From the NCBI GenBank assembly GCA_032717465.1, contig CM064658.1:9761635-9825634 (forward strand): a stretch of 64,000 nt of DNA, given 5' to 3'. This stretch comes from Coenobita brevimanus (lineage: Eukaryota; Arthropoda; Malacostraca; Decapoda; Coenobitidae). The notes below the pieces were generated by a model, which saw only the letters and a program-made list of their open reading frames with translations, searched no databases and had not been told where the DNA came from. Positions within the stretch are counted from its first letter, which is position 1. The number at the start of each line of letters is the position of its first letter. Below, one piece after another: positions 1 to 10,180 of the stretch. A program made the position numbers and the translations under genes.

Positions 1-384
1 TATCTTCCCACCTAACCACTACTCTACCTACTCCCCCCCCTACCTACCTACCTACTTTCCAGTCACTTTTCCCTCCAGTTTCACTTTACCTACAAAGTCA
101 CACAATTTAAACACGTCACTCGTAACTCTTCATTCCTCAAAGCAAATCATAAATGCTTCTTGAGTAAATAGTTTTGCAGTTTACATTATCAGTGATTCAC
201 TGGTTCATATTCACTTTGTTGGTTCTAACTCAAGCGATTTGCATTTGAGCGATTGGTTGCTGATTATAAATAATTTAAGGATTTGTAATTGGAATTATTG
301 ATAATTTATTCATACATTAGTCATTTGTTCTCAGGTGGTTTCTGTTCTTTTGATATGAGGGGTTCGTTTGGTATTTGCGACACA
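1..384. other. Non-coding flank with CCTA-rich start
   Basis: The first 60 bases are pyrimidine-rich with repeated CCTA units. The remainder is AT-rich single-copy-looking sequence in which no exon, RNA gene or recognisable repeat is seen. It precedes the ATG at 385. Confidence 0.5.
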
Positions 385-2067
385 ATGAACTTCCCAGAGA
401 GCGTAGGTGATGGGGTCAGCCTCACTAAAATCAAGGAGGCGTATCAGCGGTAGATTCGACAACTAATTTCACTACGCACCTCCAAAACTACCCCACACAC
501 TTGCAGCCGATGCAGCAAAAGTGGGGCGTTTCGGGCACTGTTGGTGGGGATAGCGGTCTTGTGGTGCATATATACAGCAGTCTGGCTGGAGAGGGAGTTA
601 CATGAGTTTGTCCGCGAGACGCTGGTTAGAAAGATACAACAGGAGCACCCGTGGCTTTCCTGGCTTCATGGGATCCCAGCCTTATCTCATCTTGCTCCTA
701 CCACACCGCTCCCCACACCCACTCCCGCTCAACGCAATCTAGTCCTGGGATCAATATTGGTGCTCCCTGTAAGATTCCAGATGTTTCATCTCTATCGGAC
801 TGGTGCACCGCTGGCACCGCTTCCGACACACTTTTGGGCTCGTGCTTTCCTGTGTGCTTTATTGCCAGTTTGGCTGCTCCTCATGTCAGCTGCAGAGAAT
901 CATTCCAACATCTGGCCTGAACCCCGTGTAGAACTGGGGGACACAGGAAAAGGACAGCAAGATGGGGAGAGCGAGCACTGGACAGATCAAGTGTCACACG
1001 ACTCTGGCAGAAAAGACGAGGGGTAGAGCGATGCTTCAGAGGCAGGTGAAAATGTGTCAAGACAGGTGAGAGACGAAAAGGGGCATGAGGTGAAAGGTGA
1101 GAGGTGTGAGATAGAAAGGTACCATGAGCAGGAAAGGTAAGACCATGAAAAAGATGACGATTATGAGGATGAAAACGAAATCTGTGTGCCAGAAAACGGA
1201 GATCAGGAGGGAAAAAAAGTGGACCAGGAGATAGACGATGCGGACCAAGAGGCAGAAAGTATGGACCGGGAAACAGAATTGGACCAGGAGGCAGAATATG
1301 AGGACCAAAAGGCAGAAAACATTGATCGGGAAGTGGAAAGTGCGGGTACGCTGCTCCCATTGGACACACAACCCTGCTCTTTCGTTGGCTGCTTTCGGTG
1401 CGAGCAATTGTGGTGTAAATGGCATATCCTGGGCGTCACTCTGGGTCACAACAAAGTCGACACCAATACGATGTATCGCGGTATTCATCAGTGTGTGCTG
1501 TACTGTGGTCTGGAGGCAACGGATGTTGTGGTCACCCGGTGGGGTGGGGAGCACGAGGCTCGGATGCTGTGCCGGCTTCGTGGGCTCCCAGATGTACCGC
1601 ATCTTCTGGGGGTAATCGATGAAGAACCCCGGTGTTTAGTCTTCAGGGATTCCTGGGGCGGAAAAGGTGTATTCCTAAGTCTATATTCAAACATTCATGC
1701 AGTCAGGGTTATAACCAAGGCCACCAAACACATTCACTGTCTCCATCAGAGCGGATTCGCATTTCACAACCTATCCCGTAAAACTATTATTTGTGAAAAA
1801 CACAAGTGTAACAATGTACACCTGCTGGGTTTTGGTCGCTGTGATAATCTCGCCTCACTCCCCCCTGAACAGGCCTCGAGAGAAAAAGCTCGAGACATAG
1901 CAGACATCATGTCCCTCACAGGAAGTCTGCTTAATCTGTACTGCAGTAAGAAGTACAGACTTTTCCTGGACTGGCTTCAGGGCCGGTCCTTCCTATACGC
2001 TCACTACGCTCAGGGCGTAGGGCCTCCAATCGATGGTGAGGCCTCCCGTCCTCTGGGTGTGTATTAA
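385..2067 (+). pseudogene. Intronless two-TM protein with degenerate kinase-like domain, three in-frame stops
   Basis: One reading frame runs from an ATG at 385 to TAA at 2065-2067 (about 560 codons), broken by TAG at 451, TAG at 1024 and TAA at 1138. The sense segments stay in the same frame, so I read them as one gene. Hydrophobic, probably membrane-spanning segments lie near 535-590 (ALLVGIAVLWCIYTAVWL) and 844-894 (AFLCALLPVWLLLMSAA). From about 1190 to 1340 there is an acidic stretch of degenerate DQEAE/DRE repeats. The last 240 residues resemble a protein-kinase fold. A possible alpha-C glutamate sits in GEHEARML; the catalytic loop position reads GFAFHNLSRK (1753-1782) without the usual HRD aspartate; the DFG position reads LLGFGR (1822-1839). 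No VAIK-type lysine is evident, so even an intact version would probably be a pseudokinase. It ends exactly where a LINE B 3' end begins. The kinase relationship is inference and the family is not recognised. Confidence 0.5.
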
Positions 2068-2797
2068 AAAAAATAAATAATTCATCATCATCCGGACCTC
2101 CTTTCCCACCTTAGGGCAGGGTGAGGAGTAGCAATGTCCAGACAGCCCAAAATTGCCCAATCCAATGGGCCACGCTTCCATTCACTCATCATTCAAGCCC
2201 CCGGAATCCTGGCTCTATCGGATACACCCAAAACATTCACCACGTTCTGTAGCTTCACATATCATATCCAACAGAGTCAATCCAGACGCTGCCACGTTAA
2301 AAAGGGGTGCCAAAAATCCCTGATCATGCATATCTCCTCACAAAATTCATCCAGCCAGCTCGATCTCCTGTCAGTTCCCTAGCCTCACCGACTTCCAAAC
2401 CTCTCTTCTTCACACATTCATCCACCATATCTCTCCACCTCCTTGGCCTACCTCGCCTCCTCCCTCCTTCGAATTCGCTCAGATATACCTTCTTCACCAC
2501 TCTAATGCTATCCATTCTCTCCACATGACCATACCATCTCAGTACACTCTCTTCAATTCTGGTGTCCACCGACTTCCTCACTCCGCATCTTTCACGAATC
2601 ACATTATTTCGTATCCTATCCACCCTCTGTATTCCACATACATTCCTCAGCAGTCCCATCTCCACTGCTCTTACTCTTGGCTTTTCATTTTCATACCACA
2701 TCATAGTCTCCCATCCATATGTTAAAGTTGGCACTAACACTCCTTCATGTAAGCCTCGTGCAGCTGCAACACTTATGCCTCTGTTTCTTATGAAGTA
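2068..2797 (-). mobile_element. LINE B, 5'-truncated 3' end
   Basis: On the minus strand this encodes the C-terminal tail of a non-LTR retrotransposon polyprotein (LTYGWE, VLRWYGHVERM, GGRRRGRPRRWRDMV), then a 3' UTR and a short GAT-type tail next to an A/T-rich run at 2068-2095. The same segment in + orientation occurs at 63440-64000. The 5' truncation at about 2797 falls just after the aligned end of the RT region. It abuts the stop codon of the 385-2067 locus, so the insertion may have replaced that gene's 3' UTR. Confidence 0.8.
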
Positions 2798-3110
2798 AGT
2801 CGAGAATGGTGCTTATATTGATTAATTGGTTCCACTTGCATGAACATTGTATAAACAGTAATAACTGAATGATTCCAGGCAAAAATTATATTAGTCTTTT
2901 TGAGCAACAAAAACTAGTGGTAGTTAGAAATTTGTTTACTGGGATTTAACATCAAATGCTGATGGCAATCCTGAGTGCCGACTGCAGATCGCCGAGTCGC
3001 TGACAGTGTTGCCACACGTACGATAATTATCGTATATTTACGATAATATTGCCTCGAACGATGTACGATACCATTTTCTATTATCGTACGGCTGGTACGA
3101 TAATTTTGAG
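2798..3110. repeat. Non-coding spacer with TACGATAAT motif cluster
   Basis: From about 3018 to 3105 the motif TACGATAAT and its complement ATTATCGTA occur repeatedly on both strands (near 3019, 3029, 3038, 3061, 3080 and 3095). The cluster lies directly upstream of the hAT-like coding relic and could be a terminal or subterminal transposase-binding array. That role is inferred. The sequence before 3018 is unremarkable. Confidence 0.4.
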
Positions 3111-3377
3111 TTGAAAGCTAGCATGGCGGTAAATTTTGTGGCCACATATTCCAATGCTGAATGTGAAAGAGTATTCAGCAAAGTTAATCTTCTCAAAACC
3201 AAGCTAAGAAGTAGGCCAAAAACCAAAATTGTAAATGGAGGTCTTCGTTCATCAGAACGCCTAAAAAATTCTCGAGGGCCATGTGTCAGATTCACTCACT
3301 CTAAAGATATGCTTGCACGCATAGCTAATCACGCACAGTTGTTCCACAGTTTGACAGATCAGGATCTTAAAGACTGA
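3111..3377 (+). pseudogene. hAT-family transposase C-terminal (dimerisation) fragment
   Basis: The 88-residue frame contains SNAECERVFSKVNLLKTKLR, which matches the pattern of the hAT C-terminal dimerisation region, where a serine/glutamate-rich ERxFS motif is followed by KxKLR. Only the last part of a transposase is present, with no DDE catalytic core and no BED zinc finger, so it is a truncated relic or an exapted fragment. A proper stop at 3375 ends the frame. The first methionines are internal to the domain and need not be a real start. Confidence 0.65.
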
Positions 3378-3507
3378 TTTAATGGTGATCACTGAATAAA
3401 AATTTTAAATGGTCTTATGGAGTTATTATCTGCAAGAGTAAGCACATTTCTATGAATTATCTATTTACGTTCTGTGGACTGCATTCTGGTGCTATACTCC
3501 ACTTCAC

Positions 3508-3693
3508 CGAGTCTGGCACCATCAGTGATGTCTTCAACACCTATAGCACTGATAAAACTCCCCATCACTGGATATGTCTTTTTGTATTGCCTTTATATAG
3601 GTTTTCAAGGTAATGTAATAGAGGCTCACCTAGTGCAGAGGATTTACATCAACAGTACAGGAGCTGAGGACATCACTGATGGTGCCAGACTCG
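3508..3693. repeat. Perfect 25-bp inverted repeat, 136-bp spacer
   Basis: Bases 3508-3532 (core GAGTCTGGCACCATCAGTG) are the exact reverse complement of 3669-3693. Weaker complementarity extends outward for about 10 bases on each side. A transcript would form a hairpin with a long loop. It may be a small foldback/MITE-like element; no target duplication was recognised. Confidence 0.7.
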
Positions 3694-4450
3694 ATGAAAA
3701 TGAGAACAGTTTACCGGACGGCCACACATAATGTTGAGTGAAGGTGTGATGACTTGGATTACTTACACTGCATGTCTTGGTGTGATCCCAGAATTATGTT
3801 TTCTTCTTACCTCATTTCACTTATACTTAACCCTGGCTATGGCTTCTAAGGAAGATGCAAGTGTCAGTGGTGGTGTCAGGCGTAAACACCAGTCTATTCC
3901 AACAAAATCAAATCCCCTTGATTTTGGTTAATTGGTTCGCCATACTACCGTAATGACTAACCCCCCTAATAACCAGATACAGTGGCGCACTAAGGGGGGG
4001 CCAGGGGGGCGGCCCGCCCCGGGTGACAGCCATTGGGGGTGCCATTTAGCTGAATGGTAACTTTTTCATTTCACTTGCTGTCATTAGCATCAACAGAGAG
4101 CTAGAGAAGCATTTTAACTCTAATGATGTAATAGACGACTTCGCTTCAAGAAAATGCAAGAGGGTGTAAGTCTAAATTCATTGCTAAAATTCCTCGTGTA
4201 ATAATAATAAAATTCATTATCGCTATTTATAGTATAACATTAGAATCTTCAAACTTTCTGTGGATTATGATTACTTATATATGAGAGCCTACAGCGTTGT
4301 GGTGTAAATTTCAGAATTATTACCGATTATAATGATATTTTTACTGATGTTGCAGGTTTTGTTTCAATATTTTTGTTGCAACCTGTATGCCACTATTAAG
4401 CATTTTAGATATAAATTTTTCCTTTTCTAATAGTTGTAGTTCATAATCTT
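3694..4450. other. Non-coding, possible DNA-transposon terminus at 3979
   Basis: The segment beginning CAGTGGCGCACTAAGG (about 3979), followed by runs of G and C to 4045, looks like the G-rich terminus typical of several arthropod DNA-transposon families. A loosely matching inverted end (ACCGGCACTG) occurs near 5046-5056. No target duplication could be matched, so the element call is weak. The rest is AT-rich and featureless. Confidence 0.3.
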
Positions 4451-4453
4451 ACA

Positions 4454-4579
<126 letters not shown>

Positions 4580-4669
4580 CTGTAGCCTTTTTGCCACTAT
4601 GGAGTTATATGGCAATGACCATTTCTGTTATCATATATCTGTTTTTATATATCATTTGTTTTTATATAT

Positions 4670-4835
4670 CTCCGATAGAGCCAGGATTCCGGGGGCTTGA
4701 ATGATGAGTGAATGGAAGCGTGGCCCATTGGTCTGGGCAAATTTGGGCTGTCTGTACGTTGCTACTCCTCACCCTGCCCTAGGGTGGGAAAGGAGGTCCG
4801 AATGATGATGATGATGATATATCTGAGTAATAATT
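4670..4835 (+). mobile_element. LINE B solo 3' tail
   Basis: It starts at CCGATAGAGCCAGGATTCCG, which is also the last sequence in the window (from about 63978), and continues through the same 3' UTR seen inverted at 2090-2215 to a (GAT)n tail at 4803-4818. No coding part is present, so it is an extremely 5'-truncated insertion. Confidence 0.8.
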
Positions 4836-5069
4836 ACTTGTAAATTATAGCTTCACACAAGGTATCATTATTTTATTTTTATTCAAAGAATTAAAGATTA
4901 TGCAGTGCAAGTTTTTTTACTTTACATTGCTCAGGATAGAGGTATAACTTGAGGGGTGAATATATAGGGTAGAGGGAGAAATGTAAATAAAGAGTGGGGG
5001 GGGGGGGGCAAAAGAGATCCAGCGTAGGGCCTCAGAAAAGCTAGGACCGGCACTGACTGGCTTAAAGAA
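4836..5069. other. Spacer with poly-G run
   Basis: AT-rich spacer, then a run of 12 G at 4996-5007. The sequence around 5020-5060 may be the right end of the weak DNA-transposon candidate starting near 3979. Confidence 0.35.
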
Positions 5070-5309
5070 GTGCAAAACACAGTCAGCGCCCAAACCGTGT
5101 ATGAGGAACTGACGGCCTTTCTAAAGACTCGTCCCAAAGATGTAGAGTACTCGGTGTGGAAGCTGAAAAAGTGGTTCATCGACAAGTTGCGCAGGAACGC
5201 CGACATGCCTCCTACTCCACCCCTGTGGTCTGACCCGCCACGCAAGAAGAAAAAGAAGCGTATTCGTTGGAACAAAAATGATGGCCGAGCAAATGTAATA
5301 GTTTTGTGA
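5070..5309 (+). other. Unrecognised 79-residue open frame
   Basis: The frame has non-repetitive composition with a lysine-rich tail (RKKKKKR) and a block VEYSVWKLKKWFIDKLRR that could be helical and basic. The residues before the first in-frame ATG are not obviously coding. It resembles the end of a transposon- or retroelement-encoded DNA-binding protein more than a host gene, but no family is recognised. Confidence 0.25.
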
Positions 5310-5379
5310 TTGACTTACTTGGATTTCTGTGTTGATAAACACCAAACATCCGTCGATAAAGGCCAGATATTTTTGTAAC

Positions 5380-5600
5380 CGAGTCTTACCTGAAACCCTA
5401 GAACAACAAACCCCAGCCATCTGTCAGTATAAACCCTTTTGTCGTCTCTGTACCAAACTGACACGAAAAATGGCCTGGTATTTCTTTGGCTGCGTTTTAC
5501 CTGAAATCCTAGAACAACAAACCCCAACCATCCACACAGAAACCCTTGTGTGGTCTCTGCCTCAGACCACCAAAAAAGCATGAGAATTAACACTGCTGGA
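5380..5600. repeat. Two-copy tandem duplication, about 111 bp
   Basis: The block TTACCTGAAACCCTAGAACA at about 5386 recurs at about 5497 with a few substitutions, and the similarity continues through the following 60 bases (CAACAAACCCC, then TCTCTG). The offset is 111 bp. Confidence 0.75.
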
Positions 5601-5646
5601 ACAAAAATCAAATGTTAATAAAGAGCAGTATTTTTATAATAGGTAA

Positions 5647-5653
5647 AAAACAC

Positions 5654-5692
<39 letters not shown>

Positions 5693-5695
5693 CAC
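5647..5695. repeat. CA microsatellite
   Basis: An (AC)n run of about 40 bases sits in a longer AC-rich region that continues loosely to 5790. Confidence 0.9.
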
Positions 5696-5813
5696 ACCCT
5701 ATACACACCAACCACACCTCAGATGCAAACTCTTACTAACCCCTGTCCTAAACTACCACTGAAGAAGGAAAAATACACACACTATACCCACTCACCAACA
5801 TCCAGATTACAGC

Positions 5814-6154
5814 TCTTGTTACAGCTCAGCACTCAGTATGGTGATATGGCAATTTGACGCCCCAGTTAAAGTGAACAGAGTGTATGACTGTCGAGTTATT
5901 CTTTTTATCCGTAGATGATGCACCAGAAAGGTTGCTTATCACATTTAACTCACTAATTTCTGTTCCAACTGTCCATGATGAGAGAAGCAATATAAGCCAG
6001 AGCGATGCAATTACTAAGTTCAGTGGTAACTATATAAGCGACATGTAGATGCCAGGTGGATTAGTGGGTTAAGGAGCTCAGACCAGACGTAGCTCATTAA
6101 GGGTTTACAATGGTTAGTCTGGGTATATTGTTCATAATAAGCCAATCCTTAATG
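5814..6154. repeat. MITE-alpha remnant, then unremarkable spacer
   Basis: Bases 5814-5880 (TTACAGCTCAGCACTCAGTA and following) resemble one half of the roughly 200-bp MITE-alpha family in minus orientation. From 5880 to 6154 no feature is seen. Confidence 0.4.
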
Positions 6155-7484
6155 ACCTAGAGCAGATTGTACAGCACCCTACCCGTATCCCTGACCGCCT
6201 TGGTGAGAGCTCCAACATGCTTGACCTTTTTCTTACAACTAATCCTTCTGCTTACATTGTTAATCTTTTCTCTCCATTGGGCTCCTCCGATCACAATCTT
6301 ATCACCTTAACCTGTCCTATCACTCCGGTATGGCCTGTGGACCCTCCAAAGAAACGTCGTCTGTGGCACTTTGGAGCTGCGGATTGGGAGGCCCTCAGGC
6401 AGTACTTCTTTGATTTTCCCTGGAATGATTATTGCTTCCATGGCCGGGAGGCATCTGAGTGTGCCTTGCGCATTAGGGAGGTTGTTCTCTCGGGCATGGA
6501 AGCATACATTCCTTTCTCATATCTTTTGACTAATGCAAGAAAGCCTTGGTTTAATCACGCTTGTTCTAATGCTGTCTGCAACAATGAGAGGGCCTATAAA
6601 AGGTACCGGAGCCAACGCACCCCTGAATCACATCTTTTATACGTTACTGCCCGGAATCGTGCTAAGTCTGTTCTTCGCTCTGCTAAAAATAATTTCATCC
6701 ATACTAAATGCTCTCAGCTCTCCCACTAGAATTCTTCCCGCTCCTTCTGGCATCTTGCCAAAAACCTTTCTAACAACTTTACCTCATCATCCTTCTCTCC
6801 TCTTTTCTACTCTGATGGCTCTGTGGCTATTTCTTCTACTGATAAAGCGGACCTTTTCGCTCAGGCTTTCTCCTCCAAATCCACGTTAGACGATTCCGGT
6901 GCTGTTCCTCCATTACTTCCCCCCTCTGACTTCCTCATGGCTGACATTAAAATTTCTTCAGCTGATGTATTTTCTGCCATCACAGGCTTCAGTACTAATA
7001 AGGCATATGGGCCTGATGGAGTCCCTCCTGTTGTTCTCAAGAACTGTGCTTCTGTGCTTACACCCTGCCTAGGCAAACTCTTTCGCCTTTGTCTGTCAAC
7101 TTGTACTTTTCCTTCTTGCTGGAAGTTTGCTCTCATTCAGCCAGTCCCAAAGAAGGGTGACCACTCCCAACCCTCTGACTATCGTCGAATTGCTTTAACA
7201 TCCTGTATCTCAAAAGTTTTCTAGTCAATTCTTAATTGAAAAATTTTAAAGCATCTTTCCTATCACAACCTTCTTTCTGATCGTCAGTATGGGTTCCGTC
7301 AGGGATGCTCCACTGGCGACCTTCTCACCCACCTTTCAGACTCCTGGTCATCCTCCTTTCGGGACTCTGGCAAAAGCTTTGCCATCGTACTTGACATCTC
7401 TAAGGCTTTCGATCGAGTCTGGTATAAATCTTTAATTTCCAAACTGCCCTCTTACGGTTTCTATCCTTCTATCTGTGCCTTCAT
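6155..7484 (+). mobile_element. LINE A (Jockey-like non-LTR retrotransposon), partial
   Basis: The copy starts within the endonuclease domain (LDLFLTT, then SSDHNLITL, the conserved SDH motif) and continues into reverse transcriptase (KAYGPDGVPPVVL, LDISKAFDRVW). It is 5'-truncated and stops at 7484, before the ADD motif. The frame is broken by TAG at 6727 and by a TAG after KVF near 7222 that is also present in the 15671-18485 copy. Its 3' junction is a short palindrome (about 7461-7492). Assignment to a Jockey-type clade is by general resemblance only. Confidence 0.85.
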
Positions 7485-8032
7485 AAAGGCACAGATAGAA
7501 GTGGCAAGAATGAAGACACAAAAGGGCTCAAATCGAGGCCGAAATCTGAGCATGGCCTTTGACCTTGACCTTTGATCGATCTGCCAAATGGAATAGAGGC
7601 GCAATAGAAATCTCAGGCTGTCATTCCCATCACGTAGAATATCTAAACTTCAAAGCATGTGTTCATATTCTTTCCATTTCTACATCCAGTGTGCAGTACA
7701 AAGCAAGTATGATCCAAACAGTAAAAGGCATTCATTAAATATTTATCATACATACATGCATACATACATCCACTGAAACAATCTCGGTCACAACAGATGG
7801 TCTTTCTGCGTCGCTAACGAAAACTACAAGAGCTAAAAAACACACCAAAAACTCAATATCCTGAATATAACCGGTACAAATTACTGAAGGGTAAAGGTGT
7901 TGGAAAAGGAGACACAAGTCCACCAAAGTCTCATGTTTTGTGATCATTTTCAGAAATTTGGATTGGGATGGCAAAGGGGAATACAGATGCTGGTGTGTTG
8001 GTGTGATGGCGAGGCAGATGCTGTGGGTGTGG
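7485..8032. other. Intergenic, AGGTCA-like half-sites near 7553
   Basis: Contains GGCCTTTGACCTTGACCTTTGA-type sequence at about 7554-7576, which on the minus strand holds AGGTCA half-sites and matches motifs repeated at 23600-23790 and 48180-48200. No gene is seen. Confidence 0.4.
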
Positions 8033-8223
8033 TTAGGTGAAGAGGCCGCCACCTGCCGCCAGAAGGATGATCAGGCCAAACACGGATGGTGGCGAGGTGC
8101 TGGGCCCAGTGTTGCAGAGATCAGTGTTGCAGACACATGTATATCCTGGTGTGTCCCCAGACGTGCTGTACATACACCCGTCTTTCATCTTTACCGGTGT
8201 GCAGAATCTGAAGGTCTTAGTGT
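8033..8223 (-). CDS. Ly6/three-finger GPI-anchored protein, last coding exon
   Basis: The minus-strand exon runs from an acceptor CTGCAG (exon base 8223) to TAA at 8033-8035. It encodes TKTFRFCTPVKMKDGCMYST, then GDTPGYTCVCNTDLCN, followed by a small spacer and a hydrophobic tail (VFGLIILLAAGGGLF). The CxCNTDLCN ending is the hallmark of Ly6/uPAR/three-finger domains, and the hydrophobic C-terminus is what a GPI-anchor signal looks like, so the protein is probably attached to the outer cell surface. It begins with two bases of a split codon, which fits the one-base overhang of the exon at 9400-9509. Members of this family in arthropods modulate channels, septate junctions or signalling; which applies here cannot be said. 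Confidence 0.75.
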
Positions 8224-8429
8224 CTGCAGGTGACAAAGAAAGATACGTGACACAAATTAGAGTAATAAAAGAACAAATGCGATGGGCAGACACAAACTTA
8301 TGCACACGAGTTAATTACGATCTTTGTATTTACTGGTAACATCTGAAACAAAACCATAAGGACTGTCTGGTTATTAATTTAATGAGCAAAGGCGAACTTT
8401 TATTATAATAATTTTTTGTTATGCTAATG

Positions 8430-8572
8430 CAAGACATCCCTAGCATGTATTCATTATGGACGGTGGGTGTTAGTGCCAAAGTGGTGACATGTGGAGTTGT
8501 GTAGGAGGACTTCTGGGCCCTGAGATAGGCCCTGAATCCTTTACCCAGAGTTGGACATATAAAAAAAAAACA
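8430..8572 (+). mobile_element. SINE B fragment (3' part with A tail)
   Basis: The sequence matches, in opposite orientation, the body of the tRNA-derived SINE at 39267-39614: the shared stretch includes CTAGCATGTATTCA and GGACGGTGGGTGTTAG and ends in an A-run at about 8561-8570. The tRNA-like head is missing. It lies in the Ly6 intron. Confidence 0.7.
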
Positions 8573-8736
8573 CACAAAGCGACACGTATTTTACACATGA
8601 TGTGCAATTTATGCAAATGATTTTCATGGTGTAACTACGAGACACTTCCAACAACACGCTCGTTTGATGTTCCTCATCTTTATGATTACCTTTTCCCAAA
8701 CTAGAAGGAATGATAATAGGTTATGTTTGCATCTGG

Positions 8737-8739
<3 letters not shown>

Positions 8740-8774
<35 letters not shown>
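8740..8774. repeat. TG microsatellite
   Basis: (TG)n of about 17 units in the Ly6 intron. The following 390 bases to 9163 show no feature. Confidence 0.95.
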
Positions 8775-8776
<2 letters not shown>

Positions 8777-9159
8777 ATAAGTTCATGAAGTTCAACTAAG
8801 TAGACATCTTTTTAGCAAATAAATTCAGTTTGCACATCTAATTAACGATTCTAAATAATGCAGACAACTGGTGTTTTATGCTTGTGATACCTGGGCCGAA
8901 AATTGGCAAAGACAGCAGTAGACAGATGAATGATAAGGTAGACAACAAGAGAGTACATCGGTGCTTTTGGCGTCTGATATGCATGAATAGTAACAAGGTA
9001 AAAGCTGCATTGTGTTAAAAAGGAAGCTGAGGGTAGACTTAGACGAGGCTGACTGACAACGAAATGAAGCGTAGTTGGGGAGTTGATGAAGGAGGGCGAC
9101 TTGGGCTGACAGAATAGAGTGGAAATGAGAGAGGCCTGGAGTCGTACATGCCTGTTTCT

Positions 9160-9163
<4 letters not shown>

Positions 9164-9229
<66 letters not shown>
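9164..9229. repeat. CA microsatellite
   Basis: (CA)n of about 33 units, 170 bp from the donor side of the Ly6 exon at 9400. Confidence 0.95.
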
Positions 9230-9399
9230 GTTTGGTTTCCAGTCATAACAAGTGTTTATGGTCAATCGGCTGGGGTGCATTGTGTTCACTGTGTACTGGA
9301 AGGGAAATTTCCTCACACTTTCTCACAACCCTCTATACTCAAACGCGCTTTCCTTAACATTCTTGGTCCTGATGAGAGTTATGAGCAAGGAATACTCAC

Positions 9400-9509
9400 G
9401 TCCGTCTTCTGTCACTTTCATACAGCTGCCAGTACAGGGTAGGTCTCGCGTGTCCTCCAGTCTGCCGCTGGCTGAATTTCTGGACAACTCTTGCACCTCA
9501 GGGCCTCTC
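9400..9509 (-). CDS. Ly6/three-finger protein, internal exon
   Basis: The minus-strand exon is bounded by acceptor TATTCCAG (exon begins at 9509) and donor GTGAGT (exon ends at 9400). It encodes RGPEVQELSRNSASGRLEDT and RDLPCTGSCMKVTEDG. The length is 110 bases: one base completes a codon, then 36 codons, then one base that joins the last exon (8033-8223) in frame. The CTGSCMKV segment supplies mid-domain cysteines of the three-finger fold. The first cysteine pair (CYxC type) must lie in a further upstream exon between here and 12215 that I could not identify. Confidence 0.6.
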
Positions 9510-9975
9510 CTGGAATAAAGGAAGACGAGACAACGACTGGCACTATACCAAGGAGTGTACAATTCTTTTCTTCTGTTACACAACTCAGTAATATAAACAG
9601 AGTTGGACCTCACTAATTAAAAATCCAGTGGGAATCTATATAAGAAAGTATTACTTTTAAATATTATTTTGATATTCTGCAAGTGTTTCACAGTTTAAAA
9701 AGTAAACAAATATTAGAATTTAACAACACATATAATAAGCAATGAATTGACGTTAATCTGAAAACAGGCACAGACGAAACAGTGGAGACAGTGAATGATA
9801 CTGTTGTAATCTTAGATGGTGCCGAACGAAAACAGACATTCAGTGTTCTGGATTATCAAGTCTCCGATGCACCAGGTATATGGCTCATACGGAATGGGAT
9901 AATGTTAATGACTTCATATGTTCTCTCCTTCCAGTCATTAATACAAACAATAGCTTATTTTAAAGCGATACTGTA
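9510..9975. other. Ly6 intron, no feature seen
   Basis: AT-rich sequence. The short open frame starting at 9782 has no recognisable motif and no splice context. Confidence 0.4.
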
Positions 9976-10180
9976 TTTACTCTAACTTGGCCTAAGACTG
10001 CCATCTTTCCATCTTGAATGCTGTGTTGTAGCAATAGATTAGCACGGGGTTAGGATGTTAGTCATGAAAAAGTGCTATGGATATGATTTAGAGGCAGAAT
10101 ATTGTCTGTTTCTCTACTGGATTACAGGGAATTAACTATAAAAGGACGAAGATCTGGACCAACTTAAAGTAACAGAACTA
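9976..10180 (+). mobile_element. MITE-alpha copy 1
   Basis: About 200 bp with complementary ends: CTAACTTGGCCTAAGACTGC at the left and GGACGAAGATCTGGACCAAC at the right. The core contains the block AGTCATGAAAAAGTGCTATG. At least eight other copies or partial copies lie in this window (near 13590, 14145, 23826, 29099, 29803, 32437, 44388 and 55587). Confidence 0.75.

Noticed and set aside
881..1602. Two proline/histidine-rich minus-strand frames
   Set aside because: Antisense shadows of the acidic repeat in the 385-2067 locus.
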